Positions 1 through 7,926 of a stretch of DNA of 17,773 nt are shown here, piece after piece. Location: assembly GCA_023261605.1 (NCBI GenBank), contig JAHFOP010000012.1, positions 1-17,773 of the forward strand, read 5' to 3'. Each line of letters begins with the position of its first letter. Position 1 is the stretch's first letter. Below the pieces are notes generated by a model. That model saw only the letters and a list, made by a program, of their open reading frames with translations. It searched no databases and had not been told where the DNA came from. The translations under genes were made by a program, and so were the position numbers. Source of the stretch: Candidatus Moraniibacteriota bacterium (GTDB lineage: Bacteria; Patescibacteriota; Minisyncoccia; Moranbacterales; UBA2206).

Positions 1-1
1 C

Positions 2-664
2 ATTGTCATTCCGGCATACAATGAGGAAGAAATCATTGGAAGCGTGATTGCCGAAATCAGGCAGAGTGGCTATGAAAATCTCATCATCGTTGATGACGGA
101 AGTTCAGACAATACACAACAAGTGGCCAAAAGCGCCGGCATAGTGGCCTTGCGACACAAGATCAATCGTGGCAAAGGTGCCGCCACCAAAACTGGCATTG
201 AAGCGGCTAAAATGCTGGACGCGGACATCATTGTGACGCTCGACGGCGACGGCCAACATGATCCACAAGATATTGCACGTCTCATTGCGCCGATTGTTAC
301 AGAAAAATTCGACGTTGTCCTGGGCACTCGGTTGCTCAATCCGATCGGTATGCCCCGCCACAAGATCATCGCCAACAAGATCGGCAACTTCTGCACCTGG
401 TACCTTTACGGCCTGTGGGTGACTGATTCCCAATCCGGTTTTCGCGCCTATTCCCGTCACGCCGCCGAAGTCATCAACACCAAAAGCGACCGCTATGAAT
501 ATGACTCCGAAATCATCCACGAAATCAAAAAATATCGCTTGCGTTTCACCGAAGTGCCCATCACTGTCCGCTATACCGCCTATTCCATGGGCAAAGTGCA
601 AAAACAAGGATTTTTGAACGGCCTCAAGACACTGTATAAAATGGTCTGGAATATAATAAGTTAA
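2..664 (+). CDS. DPM1-like GT2 glycosyltransferase, 5'-truncated by the window edge
   Basis: The reading frame is open from base 2 to a TAA at 662-664 and gives 220 residues. It begins inside the family's N-terminal strand (IVIPAYNEEE), so only a few residues and the start codon are missing. The GTG at 44 is internal and should not be taken as the start. GT-A fold motifs are present: DDGSSDNT at about 31-38, DGDGQHD at 81-87 (the metal/nucleotide-sugar binding DxD region) and TDSQSGFRAY at 141-150. This is the polyprenyl/dolichyl-phosphate mannose or glucose synthase subgroup, which transfers a sugar from an NDP-sugar to a lipid phosphate at the inner membrane face. No C-terminal membrane helices are present. 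The next gene, a DUF2304 membrane protein 11 bases downstream, commonly accompanies such enzymes and may supply membrane anchoring. The exact sugar cannot be read from sequence. Confidence 0.9.
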   Translation: MVIPAYNEEEIIGSVIAEIRQSGYENLIIVDDGSSDNTQQVAKSAGIVALRHKINRGKGAATKTGIEAAKMLDADIIVTLDGDGQHDPQDIARLIAPIVTEKFDVVLGTRLLNPIGMPRHKIIANKIGNFCTWYLYGLWVTDSQSGFRAYSRHAAEVINTKSDRYEYDSEIIHEIKKYRLRFTEVPITVRYTAYSMGKVQKQGFLNGLKTLYKMVWNIIS

Positions 665-675
665 TTATAAATTTT

Positions 676-1020
676 ATGAATTCGCTTCACCTATATCAAA
701 TCGCTATAACCGTCCTCGCCGCACTCATGATTTTTCAAGGCACGAAAAAATTCATCCAAGGCAAACAAGGTCAAACATTTCTTAAGCTTTTTGTTAGGAT
801 TGTTGTTTGGGGTGGTATGGCGCTCATTGCCCTCTTTCCCGACCTCAGCAACTTCTTAGCGCAAATCATCGGACTACAAGGCAACATTAACGCTGTCATC
901 ATGGTCGGATTCATTTTCATATTTCTCATAATCTTCAAACTGCTTTCTGCCATTGAAAGATTGGAACAGCAACTTTCAGAGCTGACGCGCAAAGATTCAT
1001 TAGAAGAAATAAAAAATTAA
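676..1020 (+). CDS. DUF2304 family small membrane protein
   Basis: This 114-residue protein has three hydrophobic segments, at about 5-21, 38-54 and 72-91. A charged, probably helical or coiled-coil tail follows (about 92-112, rich in E, Q, L, R and K). The layout matches the DUF2304 family: an R-x-x-x-W segment before helix 2, an FPD motif after it, a short IIGLQGN loop, a third helix, and a tail of the LEQQLSEL type. The family's biochemical role is unsettled. Its members sit next to DPM1-like GT2 genes, as here (11 bases after the GT2 stop), so a role as a membrane partner of that enzyme or in handling lipid-linked sugar is an inference from context. The start ATG at 676 has only AT-rich sequence upstream and no recognisable ribosome binding site. 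Confidence 0.8.
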   Translation: MNSLHLYQIAITVLAALMIFQGTKKFIQGKQGQTFLKLFVRIVVWGGMALIALFPDLSNFLAQIIGLQGNINAVIMVGFIFIFLIIFKLLSAIERLEQQLSELTRKDSLEEIKN

Positions 1021-1031
1021 AATACACCCAC

Positions 1032-2087
1032 ATGAAAAAGGCCTTAATAACCGGCATCACTGGACAAGACGGGTCATATTTAACAGAATTATTACTGGAA
1101 AAAGGCTATGAAGTTCACGGAATAATTCGTCGATCAAGTTCATTCAACACCGGCCGCATTGAACACCTCTATCAAGATCCACACGTCAATAATGTGAAAT
1201 TGTTTTTGCATTATGGCGATTTGTCCGACAGCTCCAGCATCTCCCGCTTGATTGAAAAAATAAAACCGGATGAAATATACAATCTCGCCGCGCAAAGCCA
1301 TGTCAAAGTGAGTTTCGATAATCCGGAATATACTGCAGATGTCACCGGCCTTGGCACAGTTCGCATCCTTGACGCCATCAAAGATACCGGAATCAAAACC
1401 AAATTCTATCAAGCCTCGACCAGTGAACTTTTCGGCTTGGTTCAAGAAACACCGCAAAAGGAAACCACGCCTTTCTACCCCCGCTCTCCCTATGGCTGCG
1501 CCAAGATGTATTCCTATTGGATCACAATCAATTACCGCGAAAGTTATGGCATCTATGCTTGCAATGGCATTCTTTTCAATCACGAATCACCTCGACGCGG
1601 CGAAACTTTTGTCACTAAAAAAATAACTCGCGGTCTGGCGCGGATTTTAGCCGGCAAAGATGAACATTTATATCTGGGCAATTTGGACTCCAAGCGAGAT
1701 TGGGGTTTCGCCAAAGATTATGTTGAAGGCATGTGGCGCATGTTGCAACAAAAAAAACCGGGTGATTTCATTTTGGCCACCGGAGAAACCCATTCTGTGC
1801 GGGAATTTGTCGAAGAAGCTTGCAAAGTCGCCGGGATAGATTTGATGTGGCAAGGCAAAAAAGAAAAAGAAATTGGCATTGATAGGAAAACCCAAAAAAC
1901 GATTATCCGAATTGATCCACGTTATTATCGTCCATCGGAAGTCGATATATTATTAGGCGATCCAACCAAAGCCAAAAAATTGCTGAAATGGGTACCTAAA
2001 ACCAAATTCAAAGAATTGGTGAAAATTATGATGCAAAATGATTTGGAGAAAGAAGGAGTCACTCTAAAAATTTCACGAAATCCATAG
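1032..2087 (+). CDS. gmd: GDP-mannose 4,6-dehydratase
   Basis: This 351-residue cytoplasmic enzyme belongs to the extended short-chain dehydrogenase family and is close to the usual Gmd length. It converts GDP-D-mannose to GDP-4-keto-6-deoxy-D-mannose, the first committed step to GDP-L-fucose, GDP-rhamnose or GDP-perosamine. Visible signatures are the Rossmann motif GITGQDG (8-14, NADP binding), RRSSSFNTGRIEHLY (33-47), the catalytic region STSELFG (129-135), the Y154-x3-K158 pair in YGCAK, and the highly conserved NHESPRRGETFVTKK stretch (183-197). The core motifs look complete. The gene lies 11 bases after the DUF2304 gene and 4 bases before the GDP-fucose synthase gene. That pairing fixes the product as GDP-L-fucose rather than another 6-deoxyhexose. 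Confidence 0.97.
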   Translation: MKKALITGITGQDGSYLTELLLEKGYEVHGIIRRSSSFNTGRIEHLYQDPHVNNVKLFLHYGDLSDSSSISRLIEKIKPDEIYNLAAQSHVKVSFDNPEYTADVTGLGTVRILDAIKDTGIKTKFYQASTSELFGLVQETPQKETTPFYPRSPYGCAKMYSYWITINYRESYGIYACNGILFNHESPRRGETFVTKKITRGLARILAGKDEHLYLGNLDSKRDWGFAKDYVEGMWRMLQQKKPGDFILATGETHSVREFVEEACKVAGIDLMWQGKKEKEIGIDRKTQKTIIRIDPRYYRPSEVDILLGDPTKAKKLLKWVPKTKFKELVKIMMQNDLEKEGVTLKISRNP

Positions 2088-2091
2088 TCTT

Positions 2092-3024
2092 ATGAACCTA
2101 TCTTCCAAAATATATATTGCCGGCCACAGAGGGCTGGTTGGCTCAGCTCTTGTCAGAAATCTGGAGGCGCAAGGTTTTGCAAACATAATTTGCAAAACCA
2201 GAGATGAACTTGATCTGTTGAATCCACTTGCCGTGGCTGATTTTTTCGTCGCCGAAAAACCGGACCATGTTTTTCTGGCAGCCGCTAAAGTCGGTGGCAT
2301 CCTCGCCAACAATGAGCATCCGGCCGAATTTATTTTTGAAAATTTACAGATCCAAAACAACATCATCCACAATGCCTACTTACAAAAAACCAAGAAACTG
2401 CTTTTTCTCGGAAGCTCCTGCATTTACCCGCGCGATTGTCCGCAACCAATCAAGGAAGAATATCTCCTCACTGGACCATTGGAAAAAACCAACGAGGCCT
2501 ATGCCGTTGCCAAAATTGCCGGCATCAAGATGTGCCAAGCCTACAACAAGCAATATGACACGCAATTTATTTCCGTGATGCCCACCAATCTCTATGGCCA
2601 AAATGATAATTTCGATTTGGAAAGCTCTCATGTCCTCCCCGCCCTCCTGCGCAAATTCCATGAAGCCAAAATTGAAGGCAAAAAAGAAGTGGTCATGTGG
2701 GGCACCGGCGCACCGATGCGTGAATTTTTGCATGTCGATGATTTGGCTGACGCTTGTATTTTTCTAATGAACAACTATTCCGATAACGAGATTGTCAATA
2801 TCGGCACCGGTGAAGATCTAGCTATTCAAGATTTAGCCTTGCTCATTAAAAAAACCACAGGGTTTGAAGGTGAAATCATAAACGACACTTCCAAGCCGGA
2901 TGGAACGCCCAAAAAATTGCTGGATGTTTCGCGTTTGCATTCCCTTGGGTGGCAGCATAAAATAAATTTAGAAGATGGAATCGCCATGACTTATGCTTGG
3001 TTTTTAGAAAATTACACAAAATGA
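2092..3024 (+). CDS. fcl: GDP-L-fucose synthase (GDP-4-keto-6-deoxymannose 3,5-epimerase-4-reductase)
   Basis: This 310-residue extended short-chain dehydrogenase epimerises and reduces GDP-4-keto-6-deoxymannose to GDP-L-fucose using NADPH. Visible signatures are the GHRGLVG dinucleotide motif (11-17), AAAKVGGI (63-70), the SSCIYP catalytic loop (108-113) and Y137-AVA-K141. Two further residues match the positions of the epimerase acid/base pair known in E. coli GMER: C110 in SSCIYP and H180 in the ESSHVLPALLRKFH stretch. The length is typical for the family. The gene follows gmd by 4 bases. Its TGA stop (3022-3024) overlaps the ATG of the next glycosyltransferase in an ATGA arrangement, so the two are probably translationally coupled. 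It is also called wcaG in colanic acid loci. Confidence 0.96.
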   Translation: MNLSSKIYIAGHRGLVGSALVRNLEAQGFANIICKTRDELDLLNPLAVADFFVAEKPDHVFLAAAKVGGILANNEHPAEFIFENLQIQNNIIHNAYLQKTKKLLFLGSSCIYPRDCPQPIKEEYLLTGPLEKTNEAYAVAKIAGIKMCQAYNKQYDTQFISVMPTNLYGQNDNFDLESSHVLPALLRKFHEAKIEGKKEVVMWGTGAPMREFLHVDDLADACIFLMNNYSDNEIVNIGTGEDLAIQDLALLIKKTTGFEGEIINDTSKPDGTPKKLLDVSRLHSLGWQHKINLEDGIAMTYAWFLENYTK

Positions 3025-3791
3025 AAATGTCAATCATCACTCCTTCTTTCAACCAAGCCGCTTTCATTGAGCGCACGATTCAAAGCGTCCTCTCGCAGAA
3101 TTATCCGGATTTGGAATACATCGTGATGGACGGCGGTTCGACTGACGGCACGGTGGAAATTTTGCAAAAATATTCTGACCGCATCATCTGGAAATCAGAA
3201 AAAGACAATGGCCAATCTGATGCCATCAACAAAGGGTTGCAAATAGCGACGGGTGAAATCGTGGCCTATCTCAATTCTGATGACACCTATGAACCCGATG
3301 CATTGCAAAAAGTGGCAGATTTTTTTGAAAAAAATCCTGACAAAAAATGGGTCTATGGAAAATGCAAAATCATCGATGCCGAGGATCACGAAATCAGAAA
3401 GCCTATTACAACCTATAAAAATATTTTACTCAGAAAATACAGCTACGCTAAATTACTTAGCGAGAACTTCATTTCACAGCCAGCAACCTTCTGGAAGGCT
3501 CAAATTCACTCTGAGATAGGCTTTTTCAATGAAATGGAGCACTACTGCATGGACTATGAGTTTTGGCTCAGAATCGGGCAACTTCATCCCGCCGGTGTCA
3601 TCGATTCATATCTGGCCAATTTTCGCTATTATACCAATTCTAAAAGTGGCAGCGTGAACAAAAAACAATTCCAAGACGAATTTAGGCTTGCAAAAAAATT
3701 CGGAGCTAATCATCCTGTCTCGGTTTTTCTGCATAAAGTTAATTATTATAAGATAACTGGCATATATCAAATTTTAAGTTTGTTTAAATAA
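3021..3791 (+). CDS. GT2 family glycosyltransferase (WcaA-like)
   Basis: From the ATG at 3021 the protein has 256 residues. A TTG at 2997 would add eight residues lying wholly inside fcl. The ATG is preferred because it overlaps the fcl stop as ATGA and directly precedes the canonical N-terminal strand (MKMSIITPSFNQ). GT-A motifs are DGGSTDGT (37-44), EKDNGQSDAINKG (60-72), NSDD as the DxD-type metal site (85-88) and MDYEFWLR (177-184), which holds the probable catalytic acidic residue. There are no membrane segments, so the enzyme is predicted to act at the cytoplasmic face on a lipid-linked glycan. It is a clear paralogue of the GT2 at 4928-5725. Donor and acceptor are unknown; GDP-fucose or GDP-mannose would be plausible given the two genes before it. 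Confidence 0.9.
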   Translation: MKMSIITPSFNQAAFIERTIQSVLSQNYPDLEYIVMDGGSTDGTVEILQKYSDRIIWKSEKDNGQSDAINKGLQIATGEIVAYLNSDDTYEPDALQKVADFFEKNPDKKWVYGKCKIIDAEDHEIRKPITTYKNILLRKYSYAKLLSENFISQPATFWKAQIHSEIGFFNEMEHYCMDYEFWLRIGQLHPAGVIDSYLANFRYYTNSKSGSVNKKQFQDEFRLAKKFGANHPVSVFLHKVNYYKITGIYQILSLFK

Positions 3792-4925
3792 ATGAAAATT
3801 CTTTTTCTGTTCCCCCATTTCTCGCTCCCAGGTGGTGCGGCGGATGTTACAAAAAAATTTGCTCGTGCCTTGCAAGGAAAAGGTCACGTTGTTGAAATTC
3901 TTTGTGCTGATGCCTCAACTGATTTTTTGACAGAAAATTCTGACTTGAAAATTTCCCGACTCCGCATTCCCAAAAGCGATTCTTTTTTCTATTGGCTACT
4001 CTTCCCCTATTGGCAAATCAGGATCAATCGAGCACTGACAAAATATGCGGATTACATTTTATTTCCGCAAGTCCTGCCTTCCAATTGGTGGGCTTGGATT
4101 TTCAAATTGACACACAGAAAACAAAAAATTATCTGGTATTGCAACGAACCCAGCGCCTTCATCCATTCCAAAAAATGGATCGACGCTATCCAAAATCCCC
4201 TGATGAGAATCGGAGCCAAAATCGCCAATCCTTTTCTCAAATACATTGATATCCGATTGGAAAAACAAAATAACTTCGTAATTTGCAACAGTCAATTCAC
4301 AGCCACAGAATATGAGAGATGCTACAACAGAAAAGCTGGCGACATCATCTATCCGCCATTTGAAATAGTTAGCGAAGAGATTCTGCAAAAAAAGGACAAA
4401 TTTTTCTTGTCTGTCGGCAGAATATCGAAATTCAAAAATATCGACCTATTGATTAATGCCTTTGAAAAAATTTCAAAAAATCATCCTGCCTACACCCTGA
4501 TTATAGCCGGAGATGGAGAAGAAAAAGAAAATCTTGAGAAATTGGTTGCCAAAAAAGACATTGCGGACAAGATCACCTTTCTTGGCAAAATCAGCGATGA
4601 AAAAAAGAATGAATTATATAAAAAAGCCAGAGCAACTATGCTCTGTTCAGAAAATGAACCTTTTGGCATCGTACCCGTTGAATCCATGATGCACGGCACG
4701 CCAGTCATCGCACACAACAGCGGCGGACCAAAAGAAACAATTAAAAATAATGAAACGGGCTTTCTTTTCAAAGATAGGAATGATTTGGTGGATTGTATGA
4801 AAAATATGATTGAAATGGATGAAGATAATTATTTGGAAATGCAAAAATCAGCGCAGGCTCGAACAAAAGAATTTGATATTTCCAAATCAACGGCAAAACT
4901 TGAAGAAATTTTTAACAAAATATAG
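3792..4925 (+). CDS. GT4 (group 1) glycosyltransferase, possibly a mannosyltransferase
   Basis: This 377-residue GT-B fold enzyme begins with the acceptor-binding Rossmann domain, including the glycine-rich loop LPGGAADV (12-19). The C-terminal donor domain carries FLSVGRISKFKNID (205-218), IIAGDGEE (237-244) and the E-x7-E nucleotide-sugar motif (E289 to E297, in ENEPFGIVPVE), followed by GGPKE and GFLF. The WYCNEP (115-120) and IIYPPF (185-190) segments resemble ALG2-type and related prokaryotic mannosyltransferases, which hints at a GDP-mannose donor; that is inference. Its ATG directly abuts the stop of the upstream GT2 and its own TAG is two bases before the next GT2. It therefore sits inside a GT2-GT4-GT2 trio that is almost certainly one transcript. 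Confidence 0.92.
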   Translation: MKILFLFPHFSLPGGAADVTKKFARALQGKGHVVEILCADASTDFLTENSDLKISRLRIPKSDSFFYWLLFPYWQIRINRALTKYADYILFPQVLPSNWWAWIFKLTHRKQKIIWYCNEPSAFIHSKKWIDAIQNPLMRIGAKIANPFLKYIDIRLEKQNNFVICNSQFTATEYERCYNRKAGDIIYPPFEIVSEEILQKKDKFFLSVGRISKFKNIDLLINAFEKISKNHPAYTLIIAGDGEEKENLEKLVAKKDIADKITFLGKISDEKKNELYKKARATMLCSENEPFGIVPVESMMHGTPVIAHNSGGPKETIKNNETGFLFKDRNDLVDCMKNMIEMDEDNYLEMQKSAQARTKEFDISKSTAKLEEIFNKI

Positions 4926-4927
4926 AT

Positions 4928-5725
4928 ATGAAACTATCCATCGTCACTCCAAGTTATAACCAAGGAAAATTTATCCGAGACACTTTCGAAAGCATTCTCA
5001 ATCAAAAGATTGATTTTCCACTTGAATACATCCTCGTGGATGCGGTTTCGACAGATGAAACACCGAGAGTTGTGGCGGAGTTCATTCCAAAATTCAAAGC
5101 AGCAGGAATCGAATTTATTTACATTTGCGAAAAAGACAGTGGCCAATCAAACGCCATCAACAAAGGTTGGCGCATGGCCACAGGTGATTTAATAGCCTAT
5201 ATAAATTCAGATGATTATTATGAGCCTAATGTCTTTCAAGGAATAATGAATTACTTCATTGACAATCCGGCTATTAAATGGGCTTATGGTGGCTGGAATT
5301 TGGTAAATGAAAAAGGAATTATCTATAAAAAATTGCAACCGACAATTTTTAGAAAACAAAAATTATTGAATTATTGCAATATTGGACAACCAAGCTGCTT
5401 TTTCAGAAAAGAGCTAATAGAAGAATTCGGAATGCTTAATGAAAAATTGCATTTGACGATGGATTATGATTTATGGCTGAGATTTTCCGTGAAATATTCT
5501 GCAGGAATTATGAATTTTGTTATCTCAAATATGCGTTACTATGCAGAAGCCAAGAGCGGCAACAAGACCAAGGAACAGTTGCTAGAAGGCCTGAATTTAT
5601 CCTGCAGATATTCAACTTTATTTTCTTTTAGAAGAATGGCGCAGTATTTTTATTTTTTAAGGGGATCTGCCGTACTTTTTTTAAGAATAGATATTACGCG
5701 AAGAATCAATAATCACACAAGGTAA
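4928..5725 (+). CDS. GT2 family glycosyltransferase, paralogue of the 3021-3791 gene
   Basis: This protein has 265 residues and starts on the canonical N-terminal strand (MKLSIVTPSYNQ). Its GT-A motifs align with those of the GT2 two genes upstream: EKDSGQSNAINKG (68-80), NSDD metal site (93-96), NPAIKWAYGG (113-122), MDYDLWLR (178-185) and a shared RYY...KSG stretch near 203-211. One difference is that the usual DGGSTDGT loop reads DAVSTDET (38-45). The S-T-D core is kept but two glycines are lost, which may alter donor specificity. The parallel layout suggests the two GT2s arose by duplication and add related sugars. The TAA stop overlaps the ATG of the following membrane protein by one base (TAATG). 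Confidence 0.9.
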   Translation: MKLSIVTPSYNQGKFIRDTFESILNQKIDFPLEYILVDAVSTDETPRVVAEFIPKFKAAGIEFIYICEKDSGQSNAINKGWRMATGDLIAYINSDDYYEPNVFQGIMNYFIDNPAIKWAYGGWNLVNEKGIIYKKLQPTIFRKQKLLNYCNIGQPSCFFRKELIEEFGMLNEKLHLTMDYDLWLRFSVKYSAGIMNFVISNMRYYAEAKSGNKTKEQLLEGLNLSCRYSTLFSFRRMAQYFYFLRGSAVLFLRIDITRRINNHTR

Positions 5726-7920
5726 TGTTTATGGCGACAATATTCGTATTGGGATTGATTTTTTCATTTGCTATTTCAATTTTTTCCCTTCTGACAAAAG
5801 TTTCCAAAATAGCAACACTAAACAATATTCTTCTGAGTATTTTTTTCAGCCCATTGATTCTTGGGTTATTTTTATACTTCTTGTTTTATATCTCACCTAG
5901 TCACACTGGTTTCTTTTATATAACTAGTTTAATTGTTTTCATTGGTATAACTTTTATTTCCTCGAAAAATAACCTAGGCGATAGCTGGGTTTACATAAAA
6001 GCGTTTCTATCTAGACGCAGTAATTTTAAAAATTCAAGCGTATTCTTGAGATATCTGCTCTTTGTAATTGGATGCATCTCTTTTCTGGTTTTCTTGCGCA
6101 CTGTTTTTTGGCCACCCACTTGGGATGACCAGCTATATTACATTGAGCAAGCATACGTAACAGCTCAAACACACAGCATTCAAGGATTTTTCACCAATAA
6201 TGTTTTCGCCAATCAACATCTAGTCTATGAAAATAATGTAAACATTCGTCCGGGCTTACCCATGATTTTCTCATTAGTTCCACTATTGACTGATTCACTT
6301 ACGGAAACTAAGTATTTTTCCCAAATCGTGATTTTTTATTTTTTCATCCTAGCCTGTGCGCTTGTTTTTATCATTGCCTACAGAACAGCCAGAGATAACA
6401 AAAATGAAACTGGATTATTAGCATTATTTTTCACTCTAAGCTCTTTCTATTTTATAGACCACTCTATTTCCGGCTTTAAGGAGCTGCTTATTATCTCAGG
6501 AATTTTACTTTTCTTTTTATTATTGCAAGAGCCAGGGAAACGAGAAAATATAATCGAGCATGCCAAGATTGGGATACTTTTAGGCTTGATAGCTTTTATC
6601 AACTATAGCGGCCTTCTTATTACTTCGTTTCTGATGTTAATATTAATCTTTCGATCGAGAAATGGAATCAAGCAAGCATTTTTTAAATTAGCCGTTATTT
6701 CCTTATTGATTATGCTTTTTAGCGGTTTTGAGATTTTCGCTTTTTTAAGACTAATGGAGTTTACTCCTTCGCCTATTGCAGAAAAACAAACCAACACACT
6801 CACAACCACAATAAATATTAGTACTCCTATTATCGCTGCCAACAAAAAAGATGACTCCTTATTTAATAAATTAAGCGTGCAAGGCGGTAATGAATTTGCC
6901 GGCTACAACATAACCAACACTAAAGATATCTACACAAAAGGAAAACTCCAAGGATTTTTTCAAATTCAGTTTTATGGTTTCGTATTTTGGTTATTTCTAA
7001 TCATTTTAATCTTTAGATTCAAAGAGAATTTCAGAGAATACACTTCTACCAATATACTAACCTTCTTGGCTATATATTCGTTCATATTTTTTGATCCAAT
7101 GAATCTCAACAATCATCCCTTCGCCTATGTTTTAGCCATAAGCCATAAATATACAGTCCTTATCATTCCGTTAATTGCGATAATAATAAGTTTGAATTAC
7201 AACTGGCTACGCAAATTATTCAATCGCATAAAACCCCGAACGCTTTCCGCATTACTAATAACATTAACCTTGGTAGATTTTTTCTTTATCAGAAACAATC
7301 TAAAATCTGTTCTCGCTATAATCAAGCAAATAATGCCAGTATACTATCCCGACAGCTACTATCTAAATCTTCTCTCTTTTGGAAATAATTCTGTCATGAT
7401 TTTCTTTATTATCATAATATTATTCGTGGAAAGTCTTATTTTCTTCAAGGGAAGAACTGATTTGAATGAGTTTTGGAAAAAAGAAAATATTTCTTTTATA
7501 CTTTTTCTAACCTTCTTTTTTCTGGCTCCATTTTTGTTTTTCTTTAATTCTAATTACGGGATTAAAGAAACAGCCCTATCTTCCTTTTCGTCCACAAACG
7601 TAAAACTGCAGCAAATAAAAGGAAGGAACCTTTATTTTATGATTGGATATTTGCAAAATATTAATGCATCTGGAAATATTCTGCTTGTAGACGAAAACAA
7701 AGTTTTCTCCCAATTATATTTTCCCTCAACAAAGCTGTTTACCCCAAGAGAAATCGAGCGGTATAAATCAATTCATGACACATTAAAAGGGCGCAATATT
7801 CAATACATCTTAGCTAAAAAAAACTCTCTCTTGGAAAAAGAGCCTATAAGCCAAATTTCTTCTCTCAAATTAGAACTGGTTAAAGGTGAAGATGAACTTT
7901 ACAAAAATATCAATTTTTAG
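5725..7920 (+). CDS. Large multi-pass membrane protein, probable GT-C glycosyltransferase
   Basis: This 731-residue protein has roughly 12-14 strongly hydrophobic segments. After the first helices, an extracytoplasmic loop carries WDDQLYY (133-139), then an AYVTAQTH helix and RPGLPMIFSLVPLL (175-188). This layout is typical of GT-C enzymes (PMT/ArnT-like), where the acidic residues in loop 1 are catalytic and the donor is a polyprenyl-phosphate sugar. A second large polar loop lies at about 345-410. A soluble tail of about 125 residues (607-731) ends the protein and is probably periplasmic or extracellular. A lipid-linked sugar from the DPM1-like GT2 at the start of the window would be a logical donor. 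A polymerase (Wzy) role is a less favoured alternative. An in-frame ATG at 5731 has a weak AAGG 8 bases upstream and could be the real start. This is among the most AT-rich genes here. Confidence 0.75.
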   Translation: MFMATIFVLGLIFSFAISIFSLLTKVSKIATLNNILLSIFFSPLILGLFLYFLFYISPSHTGFFYITSLIVFIGITFISSKNNLGDSWVYIKAFLSRRSNFKNSSVFLRYLLFVIGCISFLVFLRTVFWPPTWDDQLYYIEQAYVTAQTHSIQGFFTNNVFANQHLVYENNVNIRPGLPMIFSLVPLLTDSLTETKYFSQIVIFYFFILACALVFIIAYRTARDNKNETGLLALFFTLSSFYFIDHSISGFKELLIISGILLFFLLLQEPGKRENIIEHAKIGILLGLIAFINYSGLLITSFLMLILIFRSRNGIKQAFFKLAVISLLIMLFSGFEIFAFLRLMEFTPSPIAEKQTNTLTTTINISTPIIAANKKDDSLFNKLSVQGGNEFAGYNITNTKDIYTKGKLQGFFQIQFYGFVFWLFLIILIFRFKENFREYTSTNILTFLAIYSFIFFDPMNLNNHPFAYVLAISHKYTVLIIPLIAIIISLNYNWLRKLFNRIKPRTLSALLITLTLVDFFFIRNNLKSVLAIIKQIMPVYYPDSYYLNLLSFGNNSVMIFFIIIILFVESLIFFKGRTDLNEFWKKENISFILFLTFFFLAPFLFFFNSNYGIKETALSSFSSTNVKLQQIKGRNLYFMIGYLQNINASGNILLVDENKVFSQLYFPSTKLFTPREIERYKSIHDTLKGRNIQYILAKKNSLLEKEPISQISSLKLELVKGEDELYKNINF

Positions 7921-7926
7921 TTCCTA
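7918..7926. other. Convergent operon junction with three-base gap
   Basis: The TAG of the forward GT-C-like gene (7918-7920) and the TAG of the reverse acyltransferase gene (7924-7926) are separated by only three bases. I see no GC-rich hairpin followed by a T-run on either strand around this point. The two convergent transcripts must therefore end inside each other's coding sequence, end by a factor-dependent route, or overlap. Confidence 0.7.

Noticed and set aside
44..46. GTG as the start of the first gene
   Set aside because: The frame is open upstream to the window edge and encodes the essential N-terminal strand (IVIPAYNEEE). The gene is truncated by the window rather than starting here.
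104..607. Reverse 167-codon open frame inside the first GT2
   Set aside because: It is antisense to a clear DPM1-like glycosyltransferase with all motifs and has no recognisable motif of its own.
1140..1583. Reverse 147-codon open frame inside gmd
   Set aside because: It lies wholly antisense to a highly conserved gene; its composition reflects the complementary strand only.
2997..2999. TTG as start of the GT2 at 3021
   Set aside because: The extra eight residues lie inside fcl and precede the family's normal N-terminus. The ATG at 3021 forms an ATGA overlap with the fcl stop.
3022..3024. TGA reassigned as a sense codon, as in some candidate-phylum lineages
   Set aside because: TGA ends fcl and the GT2 at 10157-10906 exactly where the families normally end and where the next gene begins. 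No in-frame TGA interrupts any gene.
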